From positions 1 to 46,669 of the forward strand of contig WBZZ01001360.1 in the NCBI GenBank assembly GCA_019918135.1: a DNA stretch of 46,669 nucleotides, given 5' to 3'. A program made the position numbers and the translations under genes. The stretch comes from Paulinella micropora (Eukaryota; Cercozoa; Imbricatea; Euglyphida; Paulinellidae). Below are positions 8,812-17,755 of this stretch, piece by piece (the stretch's first letter is position 1; every line of letters starts with the position of its first letter). The notes under the pieces are model-generated. The model saw only the letters and a program-made list of their open reading frames with translations. It was not told where the DNA came from and made no database searches.

Positions 8812-9603
8812 ATGCAATCCTTTCTAACAGAAATCCCCGCGCTAGAATCTGCGGACAAGCCGGGCCTGCACAAACCCAAAAACCAATGGTTTCTCGACCT
8901 CTTGTTCGCGGCGCGACCCGGCTGTGTGCTGGCCATGCCATATCAAGAATTTGTCGACTCCTTGCGATTCACCATGCCAGACTACAGCCACCGGCGGCCC
9001 AACCACGCCACCAAGCACAGCTCTTGGTGGAATTCCGTCACCAAGAAAGAAGCGCTGGGCAGCGGAGATGAAGGTAAGCTCGACTGGGACAAATTCTTCC
9101 GGCCACGCGACGGCGCCGTGAACGGGTTTGATTGTCTCCACGCGCTGTCGCCAATCTTGCGGGGCGCCATTATGGCCACCGAAAACGAAATCGACTATTA
9201 TCGTGCCTCCTCCTCGGGGCTAGACCCACTGCTGCGCTTCCCGTACATTCTGCTGCTGCCCAAGGCGGCCCACCATTTTAAGAGTATGGTGCTGTACAAC
9301 CTCATGTGCTGTTCCCCGGCCGTGCAGCTCTGCTCCACCAACTACGCGCCAATCTCCCGGCAGCTGTATCCGTCGTACGAGACGGGCCGCAGGTGGTTCG
9401 TGGGGTGCGGCGTCTCGGGGCCGCCCCAGGGCTGTGTGCCCGCCATGCTAGCACGGGAGGGTGACGATTTCGACGTGATTTTGTACGGGCCCTTTGGTAG
9501 TCTGGAGGTTTACAGGCTCAGCCTGCAGCAAAGGCCCAATAACGTGAAAGCGAAGGAGCAGGCCAAAAAAAAAGAGGAGGAGTCCAAACCAGACCCGTAT
9601 TAA
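8812..9603 (+). CDS. Unknown 263-aa protein
   Basis: Intact frame from ATG 8812; the open frame further upstream is only translated G/A-rich spacer. Family not recognised. It has several aromatic and Cys-containing segments (MVLYNLMCCSPAVQLCS, WFVGCGVSGPPQGC), a likely globular core, and ends in a highly charged Lys/Glu tail (KEQAKKKEEESKPDPY). No signal peptide or TM segment. A poly(A)-type AATAAA and a stable hairpin follow the stop. It stands alone between G-rich spacers and in the opposite direction to the F-box gene, so neighbours give no functional hint. Confidence 0.7.
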   Translation: MQSFLTEIPALESADKPGLHKPKNQWFLDLLFAARPGCVLAMPYQEFVDSLRFTMPDYSHRRPNHATKHSSWWNSVTKKEALGSGDEGKLDWDKFFRPRDGAVNGFDCLHALSPILRGAIMATENEIDYYRASSSGLDPLLRFPYILLLPKAAHHFKSMVLYNLMCCSPAVQLCSTNYAPISRQLYPSYETGRRWFVGCGVSGPPQGCVPAMLAREGDDFDVILYGPFGSLEVYRLSLQQRPNNVKAKEQAKKKEEESKPDPY

Positions 9604-9656
9604 AAAAAAGGTTGAATGGTTTGGCCCGTGCTTTCGAGGTGACCACCGCATTTTTT

Positions 9657-9743
9657 AATAAAAACTAGCAGACAGAACTTGGGAGGGCTTTGCGCGCAAA
9701 ACCCCCCCCCCGTTCCCCGCCCGCCGCTTCTGTGAGCGGCGGG
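9657..9743 (+). terminator. AATAAA plus GC hairpin downstream of the 8812 gene
   Basis: AATAAA lies at 9657-9662, followed by a perfect 8-bp stem CCCGCCGC / GCGGCGGG at 9720-9727 and 9736-9743 with an 8-nt loop. Hairpins at transcript ends are known from mimiviruses and pandoraviruses. Assigning that role here is inference. Confidence 0.4.
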
Positions 9744-9834
9744 CCGGCCGGTTCACTTCGAATGTGTGTGCTCGCGCTCAACTGGTCCCTTCTTGGCTAA
9801 AACGTTAAAAGCAAGGGGAAGTGGCCGGCGGCCC

Positions 9835-10979
9835 ATGGAGAAAAGGGTGGTGATCGCCGCCGGGGGTACCCTGACATGGTGGTCGCGCTGTGCCTGGCTT
9901 TCAAGAGCGAGACGCACGGCGAGCCCCCTCTAGTCTTGGTCATGTCCCCGGCGCGGGAGCTCGTGCTGGAGTCGGTACTTGGCGGGACGGGATCCCGCCG
10001 CCGCCCGACCAGCCGGGCCTTTGCCGTGCACTACCTCAACTTTATGACCGAGGACGTGGGGGGGGGGAGGGGGCTGCTACCAGGTCAGGCCGCACAATCA
10101 CGCGGAGCTGGCCCTGTTGGTTAGAGACATGCTCCCCCTGAGACCAAGGCCAGCGAGGCGCTGCGCGACCCAGCCTTCCTCGCGGGCACGCTGCTGCAAG
10201 AGTCCCTAGCGCTCTCGGCTGCCGCCGAGTCCATGGGCCGTCTAGCGCCCCGGGTGCTCTTTGTGCCCCTGGCCGGTGCTTCAGGCGCTCATTGTCTCGC
10301 CGGGGTGCTTCACGCGCTCAGCCCCGCGCTGATTGTCCTCGCCGCGGTCGGTGGAAACGTGCAAAGCCGCCAGACCCCCCCGTTGCAGTCTTGTTCGTCC
10401 CCATCGCGCTGGCTGGCCGTCTTCAACACGGCCAAGGCTCTGCCGACGGCAGTTCGCTGCGTCTGGATAGGCATGGGCACCGACGGCCACCAAGCGCCAA
10501 GCCTGGCGCTGCACCACAATGAGCGGTTCTGGCGGCAGGCCGGGTTTGCGTTTTCCACCAACAGCAAGCTAGCGAGGAACCTCTTCGCGGCCTGCTCCAC
10601 CCTCCCGGAGACCTGGCCCCTAATGAAGCCCCTCGCCAGCGCCTGGCCTTCGCTGCGGGCCTGGGTCGAGGCCTACGTCATCGTGCACACTCTGGGCAGC
10701 GTAGGCAAAATCACGCCGACGGTACTCCGGGTGTATGACAGCATGTTCATCACCCGGGGGGCCGTGCTGTCAGGAGGCATACCATCCCCCACGAGCGCCA
10801 GCTGGGGGCTTCGCCGGGAGCTCCACTGCTCTCCAAACAAGGACAGCGCCTCATGTTCGTTCAAAATCTTGGCGGGCTGCTACGTGGCCGAACGGGGTGC
10901 GACTCTCCCGCCCCTCTTTCTTTCCTTCGTCCACCCGAGCCGCACGCAGGTGGAGCAGGGAAAGGGGGGGAGAAAATGA
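9835..10979 (+). CDS. Unknown protein, frameshifted paralogue of the gene at 25904
   Basis: Starts at ATG 9835 (MEKRVVIAA) and changes frame near 9865 into DMVVALCLAF. Later pieces in other frames read YQVRPHNHAEL, SEALRDPAF, TLLQESLALS and, near the end, FKILAGCYVAE. Each matches the intact gene at 25904-26980 in order (VVVAAHCRDVALCL; VRVRPHSRAEL; SEALDSAAFVSHTLLAESEALS; RKLLASCYVIDFL), so this is one decayed or mis-sequenced homologue. Breaks lie near 9865, 10060-10080, 10140 and 10270. The 10233-10979 stretch carries the C-terminal half in a single frame. Function unknown; the paralogue's start loosely resembles a GT-B glycosyltransferase N-terminus. Confidence 0.55.
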
Positions 10980-11097
10980 GGGGGGGGGGGGGCGCCGGTG
11001 CTCTTTGGGTCGCCTCTCTCTCTCTCTCTTTGCAGTCAGAAGATCTTTGCTTTAGCTCTTAGCAATGTCACTGATTTATAAAAAAAGAAAGCAAAGT

Positions 11098-11111
11098 TAC
11101 TATTTAAAAGG
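11098..11111 (+). promoter_or_regulatory. Promoter-like TACTATTTAAAAGG
   Basis: Ends 25 nt before ATG 11137. The same motif lies 25 nt before ATG 12426 (TACTATTAACAGG) and upstream of ribonucleotide reductase (TACTATTAAAAGG, 31085-31097). Good candidate for a viral promoter element. Confidence 0.45.
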
Positions 11112-11136
11112 AAGAAATCCGGTAGTGAACCAGCAC

Positions 11137-12237
11137 ATGGCTAACGACGGCGTGGCTATCACGGTGCAGTATTACAAGCTGCAGAGGTAGAGCAGACAGG
11201 GGTTGGTTGGCGGAAACCACAGGTTGTACCAATGGCGTTCAGGCGCTTTCTGCCTGCGGGTACAGTGCGAAAGGGGATAGCCGCGATCGGACAAGCGATC
11301 GGGGTCCAGACGATCAGCCGGGAAAGTTCTCCCAAGCCATGTCTAATGCCTGATATATTTTCGATACTTGAAAGGAAGCTGACTATTAAGGACCCCGAGA
11401 TTCTAGCCAATTGGCTAAACGAAGGGATAGCCAAACGAAGTGTGGTTCTGCGTACCAGGACGGACGAGAAACGGTGCTTGACCACCAGGGAAAACGGGGA
11501 CGAAATACGTATGTATCTCACCAAAGAAACCAAGTACAATCTCAAGGGCGAAGTGGTCGACGCTCGATGCTACGTTACGTTGCGAGTCAGCTGGCCCTAT
11601 TCTACTCCTGGTGTACCCATGGAAAAAGGATTTATGTGGGGATTCACTAGCTCGCTGGGAAGCCTTCCTCCTCCACTAGCCAACAAAAATGCCATCTGCT
11701 CTCGCGGGCCTTGACTAAGCTAATTACGGAGGAGCCCAGGTACTTGTCGACCAGGAGCGCGGTCGAGGCCGTGATAAAGTTAGACCAAGAATTGCGATTT
11801 ACGGGGCACCGCCCCTTGTTCGTCGAAGCCGATCACAAAGCAATACGCTCTACCAGCCTTACGACTTCGCTGGAGGAGCTACTGTCGCTGTTACGGGCGG
11901 CAGACATTCCTGTTTTCTGGCTGCATCAAGTTGAGAACCTCCACACTCCGCTGGCGTGTTTTCAATGGTTCGGTTACTACCGAACAAGAGTGCTTATTGC
12001 TATGCTCAAAAACATGTCCACCGCGTCGGCACGAGTACAGGACGTGGTTCGGCAGCTCCAGGAGCTACTGCGGGATATCTGGGCCGCCTCGCCAGGGTTA
12101 TATGGACTTAGCGAGACCGCCGTCGTCAAGCAGATAGTAAGCGCCATTGGAGTACATGGCATGCGGGGCGTGCTAGCAGATGGTTTTGCACATAATGTGG
12201 TCGCACACTGCGAGCGATGCGCAAGCAAAAAAACAGA
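11137..12237 (+). CDS. Unknown protein, duplicated gene copy 1 (broken)
   Basis: Paralogue of copy 2 (12426-13522). The equivalent start (MANDGVAITVQYYKLQ) meets a TAG after 17 codons, because of extra bases relative to copy 2. The main frame resumes at ATG 11232 (MAFRRFLPAG). Another shift near 11645 (MWGFTSS) ends this frame early, and the C-terminal half continues from 11711 in a third frame. Copy 1 also lacks the stop that ends copy 2 (about 12229-12237), so its frame runs on through the 32-G tract into copy 2. The protein is helical with a conserved RTRTDEKRCLTTRENGDEIRMY block and a C-terminal AHCERC pair that could bind metal. No family recognised. Confidence 0.6.
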
Positions 12238-12277
12238 AGTGACGAGGGCTCTCTCCACGTCTCCTTCCTCTCCCGCC

Positions 12278-12279
<2 letters not shown>

Positions 12280-12311
<32 letters not shown>
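12280..12311 (+). repeat. Run of 32 G between the duplicated genes
   Basis: Uninterrupted G32 directly after CCCGCCCC. In the frame of copy 1 it reads as polyglycine and joins both copies into one 603-codon open frame (11711-13522). Exact length is likely uncertain, since such runs slip both in polymerases and in sequencing. Confidence 0.95.
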
Positions 12312-12387
12312 CGGTGCTCTGGTCTCTCCTCTCTCTGCAGTCAGAGATCTTGCTTAGCTCTAGCATTCATGAAAAAAAAAAAAAAAG

Positions 12388-12400
12388 TACTATTAACAGG
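12388..12400 (+). promoter_or_regulatory. Promoter-like TACTATTAACAGG
   Basis: Duplicate of the 11098 motif, again 25 nt before the start (ATG 12426), preceded by a 15-A run. Confidence 0.4.
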
Positions 12401-12425
12401 AAAAAATCCGGTAGTGAACCAGCAC

Positions 12426-13522
12426 ATGGCTACCGACGACGTGGCGGTCACGGTGCGGTATTACGAGCTGCAGGTAGAGCAGCAGGGGTTGTTTGGCAGA
12501 AACCACAGGTTGTACCAATGGCGCGCAGGCACCTTGTGCCTGCGGGTACAGTGCGAAAGGGGATAGCCGCGATCGGACAAGCGATCGGGGTCCAGACGCT
12601 CAGCCGGGAAAGCTCTCCCAAGCTATGTCTAATGCCTGATATATTTTTGATACTTGAAAAGAAGCTGACCATCGAGGACCCCGACATGCTAGCCGATTGG
12701 CTAGAAGACGGGATAGACAATCGAAGTGTGTTTCTGCGTACCAGGACGGACGAGAAACGGTGCTTGACCACCAGGGAAAACGGGGACGAAATACGTATGT
12801 ATCTCACCAAAGAAACCAAGTACAATCTCAAGGGCGAAGTGGTAGACGCTCAATGCCGCGTTACGTTGCGTGTCAGCTGGCCCTATCCTACTCGTGGTGT
12901 ACCAATGGAAGAAGGACTAATGTGGGGATACACAGCAAGCGGGAAGCCTTCCTCCTCCGACGGTGAACAAAAATGCCATCTGCTCTCGCGGGCCTTGACT
13001 AAGCTAATTACGGAGGAGCCCAGGTACTTGTCGACCAGGGGCGCGGTCGAGGCCGTGATAAAGCTAGACCAAGAATTGCAATTGGCGGGGCACCGCCCCT
13101 TGTTCGTCGAAGCCGATCACAAAGCAATACGCTCTACCAGCCTTACGATTTCGCTGGAGGAGCTACTGTCTCTGTTACGGGTGGCAGACATTCCGGTTTT
13201 CTGGCTGCATCAAGTTGAGAACCTCCGCACTCCGCTGGCGTGGTTTCAATGGCTCGGTTACTACCGAACAAGAGTGCTCATTGCTCTGCTCAAAAACATG
13301 TCCACCGCGTCGGCACAAGTAAAGGACGTGGTTGGGCAGCTCCAGGAGCTACTGCGGGATATCTGGGCCGCCTCGCCAGGGTTATATGGACTTAGCGAGC
13401 CGGCCGTCGTCCGGCAGATAGCAAGCGCTATTGGAGTACATAGCGGCCTGCCGGGCTTGCTAGAAGATGGTTTTGCACATAATGTGGTCGCACACTGCAA
13501 GCGATGCGGCAAGCAAAAATAA
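12426..13522 (+). CDS. Unknown protein, duplicated gene copy 2
   Basis: More complete copy. It begins MATDDVAVTVRYYELQ and stays in frame for 46 codons to a TAG at 12564-12566. The rest is in the -1 frame and can start at ATG 12517 (MARRHLVPAGTVRKG), running without a break to the TAA at 13522. The same frame offset exists in copy 1. Between copies the first frame changes more conservatively in the overlap than the second, so both parts may be one protein. The main part is about 335 aa, helical, with RTRTDEKRCLTTREN, an AASPGLYGLSE segment and a C-terminal AHCKRCGKQK that looks like a half zinc site. No signal peptide or TM. Function unknown. Confidence 0.65.
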
Positions 13523-13860
13523 CAGAAGTGACGAGGGCCTCTCTCCAACGTCTCCCTTCCTCTCCCTGTGCGCACTTCTCTCCCCCGCCCCTCTTTTCTT
13601 CCTGCCTCCACCCGAGCCCGGGAGAGGGGCGCAGGTGGAGCAGGGAAAAGGTACCGAAAAAACATATAAACACACCAAACGCCTCCACCAAGACGGTGGG
13701 TGCTGACTGTTTTAAGTAAAAACTCAATTTTCAGACAGGCCGTTTTACTCCCGCTAGAATAAGTGAGTTCGGGGCAGGGGCGCCTTGAGGTCGTGTTTGC
13801 AAGGAGAGAGCCCGGCCTGGCGGACGTGCTTAAATCTCAGAAAAGATACAAGAAAATTTT
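13523..13860. other. Intergenic, end of the duplicated unit
   Basis: The first ~130 bases repeat the flank of copy 1 (pyrimidine-rich, then GGTGGAGCAGGGAAA). The remainder (13660-13860) contains AT-richer sequence and no convincing gene. Confidence 0.5.
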
Positions 13861-13993
13861 TTATTGAAAGCCCACGCCCCGCTGGACGAGCTTGAACTTT
13901 TCGACTTCAACTGACTCGTCCGTAGTCTTTGCCTTCTTGCGGCTGGCGTTTGACGGTTGGGCTGCTCAAAGAATGTTTGCCGGGCTCCGACAT
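13861..13993 (-). CDS. Small basic protein, about 44 codons, frameshifted
   Basis: From ATG 13993 the frame reads MSEPGKHSLSSPTVKRQ. After a one-base shift near 13930 it continues RKKAKTTDESVEVEKF to a TAA at 13861. The span (133 nt) is one base over a multiple of three, in line with a single indel. The sequence is Ser/Lys-rich like a small DNA-binding or nuclear protein, but too short to assign. AATAAAAAA follows the stop as a possible poly(A) signal. An upstream ATG (about 14010) in another frame would give a different N-terminus. Confidence 0.35.
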
Positions 13994-14264
13994 TTTTTTT
14001 GACGGTCATGGCAAGACATGGTAAAAAGAAATGCGGGGGGGGGGGCCGAATGAGGAGAAAAGGGAAGATACAGGAGGGGGGGGCCAAAGGTCGGGAAAGG
14101 GGCCGCATGTGTCGAAGAGGAGGGGGAAGGTGGGTGGGGGGGGGGAAATGCCGAAAAAAAAAGCAGGGAGCTAAACAGAGAGGGAGCATTTCTCCCACAC
14201 CCCATACCTTACGCATTCTGTTACACTGCCAAGCTTTGTGCATGTAACGGACGGCTGTCAGCCA

Positions 14265-15565
14265 CTAGGCGGGGGGGCCAGGGCTGGCCAATGCTGTTTC
14301 GAGCAAGCGCAGCAGCTCCGGCACCATTTTCACCAAGAGCCGGTCAATCACCGAGCCTCTTTCTACGCGCGGGCGATACGTTTTCCTAAGCCCCTCCAGC
14401 ACCCGGGAAACTTTCGCGTCTGGCCTGCCCCAACGGCACTGCATCCAGAAAAGAGTGGCCATCTGCTTGAAGCAGTGCCACGCCGAAAGCTGGCTAGGCT
14501 CCGAGACCATCAACAACAGGCGCTCATACCGAGCCCGCAGCGCCTGTTCGCCAACTATTGGCTCCACCTCCCACAGCTTGCTCTCGTGCGATAGTTGGCG
14601 GTAGAAGTAGCACCAACGGGTGTGCGGCGCTGGCATAAAAACGGTCATGCCCCCTTCGTCTGTAAAGCCAGGGTGCTTCGTGATAAATGAGAGAAGGTCC
14701 ACGTCAGCTAGGGGGTGCCGCAAAAGAGCAGGGGCGGTATTCCGCGCAAAGTATTCGTTCAGGACACGGAAGGGCACCAAGTATGACCACAACTCACTCC
14801 TCCAGGCAGAGCCCCCTATGCCATTTGCTGAGGTACGCACCTCCACTGTCTGGGCCGCGAGCGCCCGCTCCACGTCTTCTGGCTTGGCTATCGAATCTCT
14901 GAGCGCCGCTGTTAAGGGCGCAACGAAGTGAGGGGCGCACAGCGAGGCAACTCGGTCTCGCAGCCCCGACGTTCGCGCCACATGCAGGAGGCTCTGGCAG
15001 TACATGTCGTAGCGTCCGGGATGCCAAAGATCGTCGTCGTCTGTCGTCAGGACCCATTGCGGCCGGAGGTCGTGCGCCTGTGTACGCAGCGTCAACGCGC
15101 GCAAAAACGCAAAGTGCTCCAGCTGCGAGAGCCTGCTGTCGTGCCAGAACCAACGCAAACGGCAATTGTCGAGGCGATTTAGCAGCTCCTCCGCCATCGT
15201 TTTGAGCTCAGCTGAGGCAGCTGACAAGCTAAGCCAGCACGGCCGCGGCGATGTGTCTCACTGGTGGCAGGAAGAGTCGACACAAAGGATTGCAGGCACA
15301 AACCCAAAAAGTGTACACCCGTGGGGCTCCGGACGTGCGACGCGAGCCATACTACTATGTTAGGGCTCGACGACAACGCTACGTCGGCCAGCGGGCTGCG
15401 CTTGCACGCCCGCTTGTGTCCCGCCCTCCAGTCAGCGACCTGGCACTTGCGTCCGCAATAGGCCGCCGCGAAGCAGCGTGTACAACTCGCCGGCAAAGTC
15501 TCCTCCTCCCCAGCGGGCCCCCGACAGCAGCCACGATAGGTACAGCTGCTGCTTTGGGCGTCCAT
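14265..15565 (-). CDS. MYND zinc finger fused to glycosyltransferase-like domain
   Basis: Starts at ATG 15565 (MDAQSSSCTYRGC). Residues ~8-55 form a MYND-type finger (C-x3-CC ... C-x2-C ... Y-C-x3-C-x7-H-x3-C; CTRCFAAAYCGRKCQ, GHKRAC). The next part (GVHFLGLCLQSFVSTLP) and, after a one-base shift near 15250, CWLSLSAASAEL and LSQLEHFAFLRAL follow the pattern of family-2-type glycosyltransferases of giant viruses. A clear acidic sugar-nucleotide motif follows, TTDDDDLWHPGRYD. The rest (to TAG 14265) is helical and intact. In GT-A enzymes such Asp residues bind the metal and nucleotide sugar; MYND fingers bind proline-rich peptides. Fusion and order are seen directly; catalytic activity is inference. 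Confidence 0.7.
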
Positions 15566-16131
15566 GAAAGTCGGTGCCTTTTTTGCCTCTGGTACAATTC
15601 GCTGTCCAGCAAAGGGGGGCAAAGATGAGTATGAAAAAAAAGGGAAACGGGCGTCCCGGCCCCCTTTCCCTCCCAAAAAAAAGCTTTGTGCGCGCTTTTG
15701 TCCCCGCCCCCCAACGAGAAAATGTTCTGATTCTGGCTTGAAGACGGGGGGGGGGGGGGGGCCGGTGTGTTGTCTTTTGCCTTACAAAGAGCTTTTGGTG
15801 CCAAAAGGGATTTGCTGTAATTTGGGGGGTGCAGCTCGGCAAGGAAATCGACTCGGTAAGATGGCAGGGAAAGGAGAGAAAACAGAAAAAAGGAAGGCAG
15901 AAAGCGAAAAGAAAGTGAAAAGAAGAAGCTCCCTCCCTTCTCTCTCCACATACGCCCCATTTCCCGTGCGGCATACCCTTGTCACTCAAAGGGGGGGGGG
16001 AAGGAGCACCGGAAAGCTGGGGAGGGAAACAGAGGAGGGGTGGGCGGCCCCCCCCCTCGAAACAAAAGGGGGGGGAAGGGGTCTGTCTATCCTTTTCCCG
16101 CACACAAAAAAAAGAGAGCCAAAAAAAAGGA
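15566..16131. other. Divergent intergenic region, 566 bp
   Basis: Between the divergent MYND/glycosyltransferase and CoiA-like genes. Contains A runs, a G run at 15748-15761, C and G runs around 15990-16075, and purine-rich stretches. The long open frames here are low-complexity artefacts. Must hold both promoters, but no motif stands out. Confidence 0.55.
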
Positions 16132-17193
16132 ATGGATCTGCGCCGTTTTCTAATGGTCGAAGCTCCCGAGCTATTGCCTGTGCGTGATGCGCACGGGAGC
16201 ACAGTGCTTGCGCGTCTTATCTGCGATAACGGAGAAGCCGACAGGCTCGTGACGGCGCAGGAGGCATTTTCCAACCAAGAGCTTTGGCACGACAAGCTTG
16301 AGTGCCCGCAGTGCCCAGGACGGTGCGGTATGAGCCTTCAGTCCGAAGGGCAGGCTGTGCTCTGCTTTACGCACTTAGCAAAAGACGTCCAAGCTCATGA
16401 CTGGAAGGGACTCGGACGTCTGTACGCAATGGCCTTTATCCAGGCCAAGCTGTCCAAGCTGTCTTTTTCGTGTGCTGAGTGCCGTCGGGCTCTGGCCTGC
16501 GCTCAAAAGCAGCAACGGAGCTTCGAAAATTGCAGTGCTGTGCTGGAGAAAGCGTTGGGTGCGCTAGCTCATGGGCGCTTTGGGCTGAAAGCTCAAGAGG
16601 CCAAGATAAGGCCAGACGTGACGGTGCTTAACGAACGTGGCGAAATCGTAGCGTTCATCGAAGTTACGTTTGGTACACGCAAAGGGATGACACATTGGAT
16701 GACCTTGTACAAGTTTCCACACGTGGTATGTCTGGAAATCGACTTTAGTCATTCCCCGCGGAAAGACGCCAGGGGATTGTATACGCTGCCCGACGTCAGT
16801 TGCTGGCGCCTACGGGTAGAATGCGCCGCCTGCGCCCAACAACGCCAGGCCGCAGAGGAGGCCGCGAGAGTCCAGCAACAAACGAAAGAAGCCGCACTGC
16901 AAGCTACAATGCGCTCTCTGCAAGAACAGCGCACAGCCGCCTTAGCGAGGCGCGACTCGGGGCTAGCGTACGAAGCCATAGAGAGAAAGCTAGGCTTCAG
17001 CCCCTCGGAAGAGCGTGTAAAGAAACCGCTACTGAACGGAGAACTGCCCTCGTGGCTCACCGACGAAGAGGCTGCCGCAATGCCTGTTCTGACGTACGCG
17101 CCGGGCATCACCAACGGGCTCCCAGATCGCCCACATTGGGTGTTACCGAAGCCAGCTGGTGCGGGGGCTGGCAGGGGCTTCGTTAGCAAATAG
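16132..17193 (+). CDS. CoiA-like PD-(D/E)XK nuclease-like protein
   Basis: 353 aa from ATG 16132, intact; the frame upstream is spacer. N-terminal Cys pairs (CPQCPGRC) and FTHLAKD, then a second pair (CAECRRAL). The core motif is RPDVTVLNERGEIVAFIEVTFG: Asp, a turn and beta-strand, then E-x-T, as in CoiA-like and related PD-(D/E)XK nucleases. There it is preceded by a cysteine-bearing zinc region and an H-x-H/L segment. The C-terminal third is a Gln/Ala-rich coiled coil (RQAAEEAARVQQQTKEAA) and a Pro/Gly tail. CoiA family proteins act on DNA in competence, and viral relatives may act in recombination or host DNA cleavage. The match rests on motif pattern only. Stands alone, followed by an AT-rich gap. 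Confidence 0.55.
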   Translation: MDLRRFLMVEAPELLPVRDAHGSTVLARLICDNGEADRLVTAQEAFSNQELWHDKLECPQCPGRCGMSLQSEGQAVLCFTHLAKDVQAHDWKGLGRLYAMAFIQAKLSKLSFSCAECRRALACAQKQQRSFENCSAVLEKALGALAHGRFGLKAQEAKIRPDVTVLNERGEIVAFIEVTFGTRKGMTHWMTLYKFPHVVCLEIDFSHSPRKDARGLYTLPDVSCWRLRVECAACAQQRQAAEEAARVQQQTKEAALQATMRSLQEQRTAALARRDSGLAYEAIERKLGFSPSEERVKKPLLNGELPSWLTDEEAAAMPVLTYAPGITNGLPDRPHWVLPKPAGAGAGRGFVSK

Positions 17194-17755
17194 ACAAGAG
17201 AGAGAGAGAGAGAGGGAGAAGCAAAACAAAAAGTGCTCCCTTGTTGCTCGTGGGTACGAGGCACGGCAAAGGCGCGCCAAAGTCTTTTACTAAAAAGGGC
17301 TTGGAGTATTCAGCTTTTGTTGGAAGTTCTAAAGAGCCCCAGACACGGATACGGTACATATAGGCAGTCGCACACCCGCCGGTCCGTCTGGACAAAAAAG
17401 GCACTAGTGTGGTAAATTTCGGCATTCCCCGTGAAAACGAATAAACTGCACCCGACTAGTATATACATAAGGATACGAATATTCCTAAAACTTCGATTGC
17501 CAAAACAAAGACAGTTACGTGATACGGACGAAACAGTCAATTTTCCGTGATGGCAAAAAAGGCATTAGTGCGGCATTTTTGCATTTCCCTGTGAAATGAG
17601 TGTGAAGTGACTTTGTATATTTATTATAATAGGATGATGAGTCTCTCCCCTAAAATCAAAACGTCAATATATTATGTTTTAATTATATTAGGAGACGGCT
17701 CCGAGCCTCGAAATTAGTAAGACTGAAGCTGCATAGCTCGCTTGCCTATTTTCAT
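17194..17755. other. AT-rich intergenic island
   Basis: GA-dinucleotide run right after the stop (17196-17218), then unusually AT-rich sequence for this region, with a ~48-bp direct repeat (see next entry) and ATTATAATAGGATGATGAG-type sequence near 17625. No supported gene; short open frames lack protein-like character. Could hold a promoter, origin or remnant of an AT-rich element. Confidence 0.6.
17391..17598. repeat. Imperfect ~48-bp direct repeat
   Basis: 17391-17438 and 17552-17598 share the order A-run, AGGCA(C/T)TAGTG, G(G/C)GG(T/C)A, TTTCGGCATT / TTTTGCATTT, CCC(C/T)GTGAAA. Both follow a GATACGG sequence (17347 and 17521). Non-coding. Confidence 0.7.

Larger units (their letters stand above)
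10905..13650 (+). repeat. Two ~1.3-kb direct repeats, each with one gene
   Basis: The same order of elements occurs twice: a pyrimidine-rich stretch ending in TTGCAGTCAGA or CTGCAGTCAGA (about 11020 and 12330), an A-run, TACTATT-type motif, AATCCGGTAGTGAACCAGCAC, then the gene. The sequence after copy 2 (13560-13650, CACCCGAGCC...CAGGTGGAGCAGGGAAA) matches the sequence before copy 1 (10930-10970). So the unit includes both flanks, as expected from unequal crossing-over. The copies differ at scattered bases and indels, so the duplication is not brand new. Confidence 0.85.

Noticed and set aside
15379..16295. Overlapping Pro/Ser/Phe-rich frames on both strands
   Set aside because: Low-complexity spacer translated in several frames; no start context or domain.
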